DNA from: Mariniblastus sp.
Lineage (GTDB): Bacteria > Planctomycetota > Planctomycetia > Pirellulales > Pirellulaceae
Assembly (NCBI GenBank): GCA_028823415.1
Contig: JAPKBL010000005.1
Location: 1 to 64,000, forward strand
DNA length: 64,000 bases
Reading direction: 5' to 3'
The position numbers and the translations under genes are program-made. This document shows positions 36,285-45,422 of this stretch, piece by piece. The notes beneath the pieces were generated by a model, which was given only the letters and a program-made list of their open reading frames with translations, was not told the DNA's origin and did no database searches. Numbering within the stretch: the first letter of the stretch is position 1; the number at the start of each line of letters is the position of its first letter.

Positions 36285-37310
36285 TTATTTTGGCATTGCC
36301 GCATTCGACTCGCCAGGCGCTGGCGGGGAACTTATTTTTAAATTGCGGTACCAGACTTCGGCACCGTGATCGGTAAGCATGATTCGGCCTTTTGCGTTGC
36401 GACCAAAATCAGGCACATCGTTAAATTTACTTTCAGCGACTCGTTTTTTCCATTCAGCGTTTCCAATGGTTGCCGAGGCAATTGGTTGTCCGTTTAGCCA
36501 ATGGTCAATTCGGTTGCCTCGAGCAACGATCCGGCTCGTATTGAACTGGCCAGCGGGATTGATTTTTCGATTGGGATGAGGTTCGAAAAGAGCGTAGATA
36601 GAACCTGTGTCTTTCTTACTTGGAGGTTGGCCCGTCTTTCCGGAATCAAAAATTTGATATTCGTAGCCCAGCATTTTGCGACCATATTTTCGGACGCGAT
36701 ACTTGATGCCACTATTGCCGCCTTTGGCAATTTTCCATTCAAATGAGAGGTCGAAATCACCGTATTGCTCGCGCGTGACGATGTTGCCAATTCGCTTTTT
36801 CCCTCGCTTGCGATGAATGGTTCCATTGTTCACCTCCCAACCGGAAGGGACAGGTTTGCCATTTTCAAGGCTCCAGTTGTCGAGCGATTTTCCGTCAAAA
36901 ATTTCAGACAACCGTTGAGCTGGTTCCTGTTGAATTTCTGTGATCAGGTTGGGGGCTTCAAGTTGGTTGTCGTGGTCATGGATTGTTGGGATTCCGGTGG
37001 TCAACAGTGTGTTGGCCATGCCTAGTCGCGCATCATCAATTCCAGTGGGTAATCTGGATCGAGAGGGCGTGCCGGTGCCGGATGCTGAATGAGCGTCCGT
37101 GAAACGGAATCCTACTTTGGCAGGCGCATTCACGTGAGGCTTCTTGATTTTGGACTGCGGATTAAAAGCCGTGCAATCGCCATAGCCAAGATCGTCGGCG
37201 AGAATTAAGACGATGTTGGGTTGATCAGCCAGGCTCGCGGCTGAAATAAAGCAAAAAGTGAGGAATAGGTAACTCACATTTGCGACTTGGCGTACGATCA
37301 TAGTTGCCAT
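36285..37310 (-). CDS. DUF1080 domain protein fused to a degenerate sulfatase N-terminus
   Basis: The 341-residue protein starts with a signal peptide ending 'AASLA'. Next comes the start of a sulfatase domain: 'PNIVLILADDLGYGDCTAFN' keeps the metal Asp pair (39-40). The segment 'FTDAHSASGTGTPSRSRLPTG' shows the formylglycine site, but Gly80 replaces the Cys. The sulfatase sequence then breaks off near residue 115. From about 137 a DUF1080 (3-keto-disaccharide hydrolase/LamG-like) domain runs to the end: 'IFDGKSLDNWSLENG', 'GNSGIKYRVR', 'GYEYQIFD'. The DUF1080 part looks intact and functional. The sulfatase part cannot be catalytic. It heads the operon with the oxidoreductase and a sulfatase. 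Confidence 0.85.
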   Translation of the reverse strand: MATMIVRQVANVSYLFLTFCFISAASLADQPNIVLILADDLGYGDCTAFNPQSKIKKPHVNAPAKVGFRFTDAHSASGTGTPSRSRLPTGIDDARLGMANTLLTTGIPTIHDHDNQLEAPNLITEIQQEPAQRLSEIFDGKSLDNWSLENGKPVPSGWEVNNGTIHRKRGKKRIGNIVTREQYGDFDLSFEWKIAKGGNSGIKYRVRKYGRKMLGYEYQIFDSGKTGQPPSKKDTGSIYALFEPHPNRKINPAGQFNTSRIVARGNRIDHWLNGQPIASATIGNAEWKKRVAESKFNDVPDFGRNAKGRIMLTDHGAEVWYRNLKISSPPAPGESNAAMPK

Positions 37311-37396
37311 ATTGTAAATCTTGCTGACTCGTCAAGGCAACTGAAATATAGAGTCTTTGTTGAATTGCGTACTTAAATTAAATGCAAGTTGATATT

Positions 37397-37684
37397 TTAG
37401 TTTTCAAAACTGTCAGGAATGCCATTCTCATCTTTATCTTCTAGCAGGGCTTGAATCTCCTGTGGCATTTCCTCGATGGAATTATACGTTTTGCCGTTAT
37501 ATTCGTAATTCGTTTTGGTCACGGTATTCTTAAGCTCAGGTGATCCTGAACGCAAACGCTCGAATGCGGTTCGAGCTTCTTCTGGCATGTCATCTAAACT
37601 GGCATACTTTTTTCCATTAAACACGTAAGATTCGGAAGTGGAATAAGAACGGAAGAATTTGGTGATTGCATTTCTAATTCCCAT
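37397..37684 (-). CDS. Small hypothetical protein with duplicated YxxNGKxY motif
   Basis: The 95-residue protein holds two copies of the same unit: 'YVFNGKKYASLDDMPEEART' and 'YEYNGKTYNSIEEMPQEIQA'. Both share (Y)x(F/Y)NGKxYxS(L/I)(D/E)(D/E)MPxE. It ends in 'DKDENGIPDSFEN', which resembles a calcium-binding thrombospondin type 3 loop. There is no signal peptide or membrane segment. I do not recognise a named family. It is separated by 86 nt from the DUF1080 gene downstream. Confidence 0.7.
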   Translation of the reverse strand: MGIRNAITKFFRSYSTSESYVFNGKKYASLDDMPEEARTAFERLRSGSPELKNTVTKTNYEYNGKTYNSIEEMPQEIQALLEDKDENGIPDSFEN

Positions 37685-37979
37685 AGTGTTTTTCTGTTCT
37701 GCAAAAATAAAGTTGATTCGAGGAAACGCATTTAGAGAAGTGCATCTAAGATATCACACAGCTTAAACTTGCCAATGAAAAAATATGAATCTCAGTTGTG
37801 GTGCATTGTCCATGCGATTGGATGTAGAACAAGAAAGATGATGGTTTTGAACGTCACCGAGGATGTTTAGCGGCCATCTTGAGCCTGTTGAGATTGTCCG
37901 AGGGGGTAGGGCAGGCGGTCGCGGCGGTTCAATTACAAACGAGCTGGTTTAGCTAATTCATGATTTGTGGCAACTTGTT

Positions 37980-39962
37980 TTATTTGCGAAACTTACTTTG
38001 GGGAACCAGAAATCCTGCTCGGATGCTGACATTGCTAATGCTGCCGGGTTGCCCGTCGGGAAAGGAAATGTAGATGACATTGCGTGCTTTCAGGTCGGTT
38101 GGATCAAGGCGGATGATTTTGCAAGATTTGTATGCCTTGTCCGTCAGTCGGTTAGCGCATTTCTCTAATGGCACCTCGTACGGTTTTCCGTTGACGGTCA
38201 TGGAGATTTCTTTATCGAACTCGGGTGCGCGATTCACACCGATGCGTAAATTGGCATATTCAAGTTGATCTGCTTCTGGAATTTCAACCGTGAAAGCCCG
38301 CTTCCTTCCTTGGTCGAGATTTACGTCAAGGCGATTGCCATAACAGGGGATTTCGTTGATTCTTTGACGCGGTTCAATTGCTTTTGCGTAGGTTGATTTA
38401 ATGAGGACTGTCTCCCGCCCTTTAAATCGAAAGTCGTAGGATGCGTTTTTATGGAGGTTGTTGTTTGCTGTTTTGCTTCCGACGGGGCGTTTCGCTTCAG
38501 CTAGGTAGGGAGTGAAGTCAGCGTTGCGCCCAAGACGACGGACTTGCATTTCAATTGGGCGTGGCAGATTGATTGAAACAAATTTATTAGCGTTTGAGAG
38601 ATTGTTGAGAACGACAAAAACAGTATCGCCATCGACAAACGCTCGCGTTTGAATGTCGGGATCAGGGCATGAGGAAGTGATTCGGTTTCCACGTAAATCC
38701 CGGAACAGGCGATAGAACAAAATCTTTTTGCTGGGCAGCCAATCGGTTTTATCTGTGAAGTTTCGCGGAGTGTAAAGTGTGGCGTAGTACTTTGGGTCCC
38801 AGTTCATGCTCTCCAGCAGAATAAACGGAACTGCCTTCAATACCGTGTGCGGATGATCCATGAACACTAGCGTGTTTGCGATTGCGCTACTAACCATGTT
38901 GAAGTCGTCGATCGACCGTTTTTTCATTTCCCATTCGAATCCGGTTTCTTTAAATTGAGCATCAACGGCAAGTTGTTGAACTAATTCATTGCCACCGTAA
39001 CCACCGTGTTCGCTGACGACGATGTCAACCTCTTTTCCATAACTGTTAACGGTGTAGTTTTGGATTTGATCTAATAGTGATTCCAGTGGCAGGCCACTTT
39101 GAATCACTCCGCCAAAGTTACCATCTTTTTCACGGAGGAAGTCGTAAACATGGAATGAGTAAAAGTCCAATTTGCATTGGGTGTTGTCAATGAAGGGCTT
39201 GAGGTTCTTCTCCCAGATTGGAACGGCCAGGCAGGGGCCTCCCACCAGTACGCCGGGAACTTCCCGGTGGACCGTTTTCATCGTTGCCAGATGCCAGTTG
39301 GCTAAATGTTTACTTTGCAAATATGACCAGTGCGGTTCGTTGATTGGTTCATAGTATTTCGGTCGGTCGAAGTCGGTGAATCGATGGTGAAGCGCGAGTG
39401 CTGATAGTTCAGCCGCAGCTTCCATGTTTTTTGGAAGTCGCTGAGCGTGTTTGTCTTTTCGGGCAGATTCCGTTTGGTAGATGCCCATGAATTCGGGGAA
39501 TGCGTTTCGAAAGCCATGCGCTGCAATGTCCAGACGATTGTTCATGTCGTCTTTAAAATCGGCGCGAGATGGATTCGATGTCACTTTTTTGATTAGAAAT
39601 TCTTTGTCGACAAATCCACGGCGGCTCGGATCTTCGCGGATGGCCTTTTGATACTCGTCCAGCCCGTTGACCACTTGCAGCGTTCGCCCGAACGTGATTC
39701 CGTTGTTTTCGATTAGCCATTGGTAGCGAGCAGGTTTAATGCAGCGTTTTTTAAATTCGGAGCCCGGATCACAAATGCCGAAGTAGGCCTCGCGGTTAAG
39801 TTCGGTCGTTCCTTGAATACTTCGAATTGAAAAAGGATCAATCGAAATATCGACTTTGGGTTGAGTGCGAATGGGTTGGTTGGGTGGATTCTGGCCATTT
39901 GCCGAATGTTCCAGTAAACAACTCGCTAAAGCGATTGTAAAAATCAATTTAAGGTTATTCAT
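37980..39962 (-). CDS. GH86-like beta-agarase/porphyranase candidate
   Basis: The ATG at 39962 starts a signal peptide ('LIFTIALASCLLEHSANG'), giving 660 residues. A GH-A-type TIM barrel is indicated by the acid/base region 'YYEPINEPHW' (Glu209), 'LDFYSFHVYDF', and the nucleophile region 'DIVVSEHGGYG' (Glu318). The opening 'FSIRSIQGTTELNREAYFGI' resembles agarase/porphyranase N-termini. The last ~220 residues are beta-sandwich domains. The sequence fits exported GH86 enzymes cutting agar- or porphyran-type galactans. Assignment to GH86 rests on motif memory, so another GH-A family is possible. Sulfatases lie on both sides, fitting a sulfated galactan substrate. Confidence 0.68.
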   Translation of the reverse strand: MNNLKLIFTIALASCLLEHSANGQNPPNQPIRTQPKVDISIDPFSIRSIQGTTELNREAYFGICDPGSEFKKRCIKPARYQWLIENNGITFGRTLQVVNGLDEYQKAIREDPSRRGFVDKEFLIKKVTSNPSRADFKDDMNNRLDIAAHGFRNAFPEFMGIYQTESARKDKHAQRLPKNMEAAAELSALALHHRFTDFDRPKYYEPINEPHWSYLQSKHLANWHLATMKTVHREVPGVLVGGPCLAVPIWEKNLKPFIDNTQCKLDFYSFHVYDFLREKDGNFGGVIQSGLPLESLLDQIQNYTVNSYGKEVDIVVSEHGGYGGNELVQQLAVDAQFKETGFEWEMKKRSIDDFNMVSSAIANTLVFMDHPHTVLKAVPFILLESMNWDPKYYATLYTPRNFTDKTDWLPSKKILFYRLFRDLRGNRITSSCPDPDIQTRAFVDGDTVFVVLNNLSNANKFVSINLPRPIEMQVRRLGRNADFTPYLAEAKRPVGSKTANNNLHKNASYDFRFKGRETVLIKSTYAKAIEPRQRINEIPCYGNRLDVNLDQGRKRAFTVEIPEADQLEYANLRIGVNRAPEFDKEISMTVNGKPYEVPLEKCANRLTDKAYKSCKIIRLDPTDLKARNVIYISFPDGQPGSISNVSIRAGFLVPQSKFRK

Positions 39963-40356
39963 TGTTGGTGGCGGTAAGTTGCATCGGGTTAAAAAACAAA
40001 TCAAATGATAGCGAATGCTAATTTAGCGAATAAATAGGCTGGGGTGAACTAACGGAGTATCCATTTGAGCCTGCGACTTAGGATTAGGTTTGAGAAATTT
40101 CTACGCCCATTTTATATGAACCGAATGACGTGCTTTCTGAATGGTTTCTGTTCAAATAGCTTTAAGTTAGTAACTTTGATTGAGAGGGAATTTTGAATCA
40201 AATTTCTTTATTACAACAATCATTGACACAAATTATTGCAAGTTTTCATTTATAAAATTGTCCACGAAATCACCGCTTTCTGGTTTTATTGCAGAGGTGT
40301 ACGCACTGTCCTGCTTCGGACGATGTGATTTGTTGAAAAAAGAAACAGGAAAAGTG
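39963..40356. other. Divergent intergenic region
   Basis: No gene is recognised here; the first 59 codons of track ORF 40180 lack a signal and are dropped. A TTGACA occurs at 40223-40228, with AT-rich TTTATAAAAT about 20 bases later. The spacing is too long for a good sigma-70 promoter. AGGA lies just before the ATG of the next gene. Confidence 0.45.
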
Positions 40357-41334
40357 ATGAAAAAAGTCGACACACTTGTCTGCATGGCGACCGCATTGCT
40401 GGCGATCACTGGCGTCCTTTCAGCAGATGACAATGGCAATCCTGCGAGTCAAAGCAAAAGTAAAAACTTTCGAGGATCGTATTACGTTAACGGCGAAATC
40501 CACGTTAATACCTATGGTCAACCAGAGGGCAAACCGCTTACCACCGGTCACCACGACTTTAAGCCATCCTGGTCAAAGACGGGTGACATGCTGGTCTTTT
40601 TCCGCAGGTTGAAAAACGATCCCGATGTATCGAAATGGAAAACGGCTATTCACATCATCCATATAGATGGAACTGGACTGCACCAACTAACCGACGGAAC
40701 GCACACGGACTTCAATCAAACCTGGACGCGCGACGGTAGCAATACGCCGATTTGGAATCGAAAGAACCCGAAGACGGGTGGCTACGTGGTGATGGCCAGC
40801 AAGGTTGGTGCAAAGCCTGGTGAGGAAGTCGCTCTTACCAGCAAGGGACATCATGCCTGGGCCTACACCTGTCTGATCGACGGTCGGATCCTGGTGCGAT
40901 CGAATCCACCAGGCCAGAGCATGGGGTACTACCTGATGACGCCTGGGAAGAACGTCAATCCGACGTTTGAACGCATCGAGTGTGAATTGGCAAAAACGGG
41001 AGTGCTTGACCGAGTCAGTCTCTCGCCGAGCGAAACGAGAGTCTGCTTCGAGTTTCAACGGGGGTTCAAGCGACGAGTTCCCGGGCGCACACTTTACGTT
41101 GCCGATTTCGACGCCAAGAACCGCAGGATCACCAATGCAAAGCCGCTGGCAAACGAGGATGGAAAACCGATCTGGTTTGCGTACCCACGGTGGTCGAAAG
41201 ACGAATCCTCGATCGTTTATCAGGCAGGCGGTAAGCTCTATGTCTACAAACCTAAAGACGGCTCGACGCATCAAGTCTCGAGAGACGACAAAGCTGACTA
41301 CCGTTATCCACACTTCGAAGACGCACCAAAGTAA
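40357..41334 (+). CDS. Exported TolB-like beta-propeller (PD40 repeats)
   Basis: I start the gene at the ATG at 40357, after 'ACAGGAAAAGTG', giving 325 residues with a signal peptide ('TLVCMATALLAITGVLSA'). PD40-type repeats follow, for example 'HDFKPSWSKTGDMLVFFRR', 'HTDFNQTWTRDGSNTPIWN' and 'YPRWSKDESSIVYQAG'. These resemble the C-terminal propeller of TolB and oligogalacturonate-lyase-type proteins. No catalytic residues can be assigned. It is first in a four-gene run with two sulfatases and a cytochrome protein, and a sugar-binding role is possible. Confidence 0.78.
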   Translation: MKKVDTLVCMATALLAITGVLSADDNGNPASQSKSKNFRGSYYVNGEIHVNTYGQPEGKPLTTGHHDFKPSWSKTGDMLVFFRRLKNDPDVSKWKTAIHIIHIDGTGLHQLTDGTHTDFNQTWTRDGSNTPIWNRKNPKTGGYVVMASKVGAKPGEEVALTSKGHHAWAYTCLIDGRILVRSNPPGQSMGYYLMTPGKNVNPTFERIECELAKTGVLDRVSLSPSETRVCFEFQRGFKRRVPGRTLYVADFDAKNRRITNAKPLANEDGKPIWFAYPRWSKDESSIVYQAGGKLYVYKPKDGSTHQVSRDDKADYRYPHFEDAPK

Positions 41335-41369
41335 GCAAGTTTGTTTACACAAAATATTCAAGAATCGAA

Positions 41370-42860
41370 ATGAAACTTAATCCGATAGTTATCGCAGCAA
41401 TAAAGAAGCCACTCGCAGCCAAACTGGTGATCGTATTTGTCTTCGTTTTCATAGTTGCTTTTGAGCAAATTCATGCCGCCGACTCAATCGAAAATCCGAA
41501 CGTTTTATTCATCGCAGTCGATGACTTGAACGACTGGGTTGGCTGCCTCGGCGGACATCCCCAAGCGAAGACTCCCAACATCGACAAACTGGCTCGCAAG
41601 GGAATCCTCTTCGAGCAGGCCCATTGCGCTGCTCCTCTCTGCAGCCCCTCGCGTACCGCGATCATGATGGGGCTCCGTCCATCAACAACGGGTATTTACG
41701 GCAATCTGAATTGGTTTCGCGATATGCCAAAATACAAGGATTGGGTGACGTTGCCGCAATATTTCCGCAAGCATGGGTATCTCGCCTGGGGCGGCGGAAA
41801 ACTTTATCACCAGGCTCACGGTAAATTCTCCGATGCCGCCGCGTGGGATCATGTCTATTCAACTCGCACTGGTGCAGTCCCACCGCCGAAAGAGGACCGC
41901 TACAAGCACGGATTGCGCCCCAAGTTTGAATCCAATCCCATCCTCGCCCGACTCATCGACTGGGGGCCAACCGACGCCCCGATGGAAGCGAATCCCGATT
42001 GGAAGACCGCGGACGGCGCCGCTCAGTTTTTACAGCGAGATCATGACAAACCTTTCTTCCTTGGTTGTGGAATCTACCTGCCTCATCTTCCCTGGTATGC
42101 CCCTAAGAGGTTCTTCGACATGCATCCACTGGAAGAGATTGAACTTCCGCCATACAAGGCTGACGATTTCGATGACATCCCCGCGATTGGCCGGCGGATG
42201 GGCGAACGTCACATCAAGCACATTCGTGAAAGCGGCAAATGGAAGGAAGCTGTCCAAGGCTGCCTCGCAGCGGATTCGTTCGCTGATGCCTGCGTTGGCC
42301 ATGTTCTTGATACACTCGAAAAGAGTCGTTATCGAGACAACACAATTGTTGTCCTGTGGGGCGACCATGGTTACGACGTGGGCGAAAAGAAGATCGCCAA
42401 GTCGGCGCTCTGGGAGCAAACGACCCGGACACCGCTGATCATCTATGCACCGGGCAAGTTGTCGATCGGCACACCGGCCGGTGGAATGACTTGCGAGAGT
42501 CCGGTCAGCCTTGTCGATCTCTATCCGACGTTGCTAGATTTATGCGGCTTACCGAAAAACCCGAAGAACGAAGGGAGAAGCCTCGCCCCGTTGGTTCGTG
42601 AGCCGAAGGCCGACTGGCCGTATCCGGCAATCATAACGCACTCACCCCACTGGCTGGGTATTAACCACGCCGTTCGCTCACGTGAGTTTCACTACATTTG
42701 CTACAGCGACGGTGGCGAGGAACTTTACGACGTCCAAGCCGATCCACTTCAGAGGAAGAACGTCGCCGATGACCCGGCCCGCGCTTCCGTCAAGGCGGAA
42801 TTGAAAAAATGGCTCCCGCAGAAAAACTCGCCGCACTTCGGCGCACCTAATCGGAAATAA
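41370..42860 (+). CDS. Type I sulfatase (iduronate-2-sulfatase-like)
   Basis: The 496-residue protein has a signal peptide or anchor ('LVIVFVFVFIVAFEQIHA'). The N-terminal block 'VLFIAVDDLNDWVGCLGGH' is typical of iduronate-2-sulfatase-like enzymes. The formylglycine site is C91-S-P-S-R, followed by 'TAIMMGLRPSTTGIYGN' and 'WGGGKLYHQ'. The distal metal site is 'VLWGDHGYDVGEKK'. Its stop is one base from the next start, so it is translationally linked to the sulfatase-cytochrome fusion. The substrate may be an O-sulfated uronic acid or galactose, inferred only from family. Confidence 0.93.
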   Translation: MKLNPIVIAAIKKPLAAKLVIVFVFVFIVAFEQIHAADSIENPNVLFIAVDDLNDWVGCLGGHPQAKTPNIDKLARKGILFEQAHCAAPLCSPSRTAIMMGLRPSTTGIYGNLNWFRDMPKYKDWVTLPQYFRKHGYLAWGGGKLYHQAHGKFSDAAAWDHVYSTRTGAVPPPKEDRYKHGLRPKFESNPILARLIDWGPTDAPMEANPDWKTADGAAQFLQRDHDKPFFLGCGIYLPHLPWYAPKRFFDMHPLEEIELPPYKADDFDDIPAIGRRMGERHIKHIRESGKWKEAVQGCLAADSFADACVGHVLDTLEKSRYRDNTIVVLWGDHGYDVGEKKIAKSALWEQTTRTPLIIYAPGKLSIGTPAGGMTCESPVSLVDLYPTLLDLCGLPKNPKNEGRSLAPLVREPKADWPYPAIITHSPHWLGINHAVRSREFHYICYSDGGEELYDVQADPLQRKNVADDPARASVKAELKKWLPQKNSPHFGAPNRK

Positions 42861-42861
42861 C

Positions 42862-45336
42862 ATGAAACTCATCCTCACATTTTTTTTCTGCTTCCTGCTG
42901 GTTTGTCCCGGTTTTGCCAATGACAAACCGCCAAACGTCGTCACTCTACTTGTCGACGATCTTGGATACCGGGACATCGGCTGCTACGGCGGTCCCGTCA
43001 AGACCCCGGTCATCGACAAGTTGGCTGCCGAGGGCGTGCGCTTCACCGACTTCCACTCGGGAGCCGCCACCTGCTGCCCCTCGCGGGCCACCTTTCTGAC
43101 AGGCCGCCACCACTATCGCACCGGAGTCTACTCCGTCATCACCGAACGGCTTCACAAGATGCATCTCTTGAAGCGCGAAACAACCATCGCGGAGGTGCTC
43201 CGGGAAAACGGCTACGCCACCGCCCACTTCGGCAAGTGGCACCTCGGCATGCCCGTCCAGAATCGCGATAATCCCACCCCCGCCGATCATGGCTTCGACT
43301 ATTGGTTCGGACTCGTCAACGGCGCGGGACCCAGCCAGAAGAACCCCACCAACTTTCTGCGCAACGGCAAACGTGTTGGTAAAATGAATGGCTATTCCTG
43401 TCAGATCGTGGTCGATGAGGCTCTTGCCTGGCTCGATCAAAAGCGCGACGGCGACGAACCCTTCTTCCTCAATCTCTGGTTCAATGAACCGCACGACCCG
43501 ATCGCGGCGCCCGACGAGATCGTTTCTAAATATGGCGGGCTGAACGAACGGGAAGCCATCTACAGTGGCACCATCGACAATACAGATCGAGCCATCGGAC
43601 GCCTCGTCGCTAAGCTTGAGAAACTCGGTGAGCTGAACAACACCATCATCATCTACTCCTCCGACAACGGCAGTTACCTGCAAAAGCGAAATGGTGAACT
43701 GCGTGGAAAGAAAGGTTCGCTTTTCGAAGGCGGGCATCGCGTCCCCGGCATCATTCACTGGAAAGACGGGATCCCCGGCGGTAGGGTTGAGGACGAACCA
43801 GCTGGAGCCATCGACCTCCTTCCGACTCTCTGCGGGTTGATCGGCATCGACAAACCCGAGGGCGTCCGTCTTGACGGCTCTGACCTCGCGCCTCTACTCA
43901 CCAGATCAGGCAACTTCGAGCGGCATCAGCCGCTCTTTTGGATGAGTGGCGCGAACATGGTTCTGCGAATGGGTGACCACACGCTTTTCGCCTCCGGTAC
44001 TGCGAAATCTTCGATCGACTTCAAAACCGCCGATCGACTCATGAAGCAAATCAAAGAAGTCCTTGGCGATGATCTCGAAAAAGAGTTGGGCGGATTGGAT
44101 TTTCGCTCTCGCCTGTTCAACGGGAATTTCGCCAATCCCGAGGCTAATCGACTGAAGAATCAACACCGGGACTTGTACTACTTCAACGAAGCGTGGATCC
44201 CCGAACTCAAAAAGAGCGGGCTTGGCCGGGTTCAACTGTATGACCTTTCCAAGGATCCCAGTCAGAAAGATAATATTGCGCTGAAGCGTCCCGAACTCGT
44301 CGCCAGAATGAAAAAGCAGGCCGCTGCTATCCGCCGGAGTGTCATGGCCGAAGCTCCGGAATGGCTCACCCCAGAAGAACAGGCCGCCGTAATGAAGACC
44401 GGGGAAAACGGACCGCAACGGCCTGCCACCGGAGCACCCGACAACGATACCGCGAAGCTACTCGCCCGTATCGACAAGAATGACCTTCCAAAAGACTATG
44501 ACGTTAGCCGCCACCAGGCTTACGTCGACCGCGTTATGGCGGGTCTCAAACCGGAACAGCGTGCTCGGGTCGGCCAACTTTGGAAAGAGAAACGACGCCT
44601 GAGTCCTGAAATGAAGAACGTGGGGCAGTCCTTCGTTAGAATCCTCAATTATGTCGCCAATGGAGAGAAGGCGAATTCTTCGGCAGCGCCAAAGTCAGCT
44701 CTTTTGCCTGCTGAGAAGATCGAATTGCAACAGCGGACTGAAAAGGCCAGCATCGAAGAGAAAACTGGAATCCATCGGCTTTCGACAACCAAGCGTTCGA
44801 CGTATGACGCATTTTCGTATCTCAATCGAATTCCGGATACAGTTTACGAAGATGAAAGTGTAGAAGATTTTCTCGGCCGAATTTTTGGGCGCCTCGCAAA
44901 TCAAGAAGGGCGCATTTTATTAAAAGCTCCCACGGGAATGGACCGACTTGGATACGAAGGGCTAAAGACATTCTTGAATTATGATGGGACTGAAAGTGTC
45001 GGCAATTGTGCCGCCTGTCATACATTGCCGAATTTTACAGATGGCAAATCATACGTGACTCGCCATGGAACTGAGCCGAAGCCGACTCCCTCCCTGCGAA
45101 ATCCTGAGAAGCGAAAACTTGACTTACGTAGAATAGTGTTGCAAAAGATCGAGGCAGCAAAACAGAAACAGCAGGGTAAAGCGGATGATATTAGTGATGC
45201 CTATTTGGTGATGAAGCTGAGTGAGCAAGACGTCCCCGGCTTGGTCGCTTTTTTGAAACTGCTAGAAGATGAATCCGACAATCGGTTTCGACAATCGATC
45301 ATTGATGCGAAAGTACTTGATACGTCCGAAGATTAG
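42862..45336 (+). CDS. Sulfatase fused to a MauG-like cytochrome c domain
   Basis: The 824-residue protein has a signal peptide ending 'CPGFA' and a complete sulfatase domain (about 22-500). That domain contains 'LVDDLGYRDIGCYGG', the formylglycine site C71-C-P-S-R, 'FGKWHLG' and 'YSSDNGSYL'. At about 534-602 lies a module ('RIDKNDLPKDYDVSRHQAYV') also present in the next gene. The tail (from about 620) carries a heme site C716-A-A-C-H and 'FTDGKSYVTRHG...PTPSLRN', the pattern of the C-terminal MauG/cytochrome peroxidase domain. Base composition drops from GC-rich to AT-richer at about 44,650, inside the ORF. No stop interrupts the frame. Sulfatase identity is firm; what the heme does is unknown. 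Confidence 0.88.
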   Translation: MKLILTFFFCFLLVCPGFANDKPPNVVTLLVDDLGYRDIGCYGGPVKTPVIDKLAAEGVRFTDFHSGAATCCPSRATFLTGRHHYRTGVYSVITERLHKMHLLKRETTIAEVLRENGYATAHFGKWHLGMPVQNRDNPTPADHGFDYWFGLVNGAGPSQKNPTNFLRNGKRVGKMNGYSCQIVVDEALAWLDQKRDGDEPFFLNLWFNEPHDPIAAPDEIVSKYGGLNEREAIYSGTIDNTDRAIGRLVAKLEKLGELNNTIIIYSSDNGSYLQKRNGELRGKKGSLFEGGHRVPGIIHWKDGIPGGRVEDEPAGAIDLLPTLCGLIGIDKPEGVRLDGSDLAPLLTRSGNFERHQPLFWMSGANMVLRMGDHTLFASGTAKSSIDFKTADRLMKQIKEVLGDDLEKELGGLDFRSRLFNGNFANPEANRLKNQHRDLYYFNEAWIPELKKSGLGRVQLYDLSKDPSQKDNIALKRPELVARMKKQAAAIRRSVMAEAPEWLTPEEQAAVMKTGENGPQRPATGAPDNDTAKLLARIDKNDLPKDYDVSRHQAYVDRVMAGLKPEQRARVGQLWKEKRRLSPEMKNVGQSFVRILNYVANGEKANSSAAPKSALLPAEKIELQQRTEKASIEEKTGIHRLSTTKRSTYDAFSYLNRIPDTVYEDESVEDFLGRIFGRLANQEGRILLKAPTGMDRLGYEGLKTFLNYDGTESVGNCAACHTLPNFTDGKSYVTRHGTEPKPTPSLRNPEKRKLDLRRIVLQKIEAAKQKQQGKADDISDAYLVMKLSEQDVPGLVAFLKLLEDESDNRFRQSIIDAKVLDTSED

Positions 45337-45422
45337 AATTTGAGAGAATACTTGTCCACGATTGGAAGGTTGGCGAGGTTAAATAGAAGTCAGCGGTAAT
45401 CCGAGTGAACTAAGAGAATTTA

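Noticed and set aside
40223-40252. TTGACA with TTTATAAAAT as a sigma-70 promoter
   Set aside because: Spacing of 20-22 bases is outside the usual range; kept only as a note.
42946-43758. 270-aa minus-strand ORF
   Set aside because: Antisense shadow of the GC-rich sulfatase-fusion gene; long only because of third-position bias. No signal or domain.
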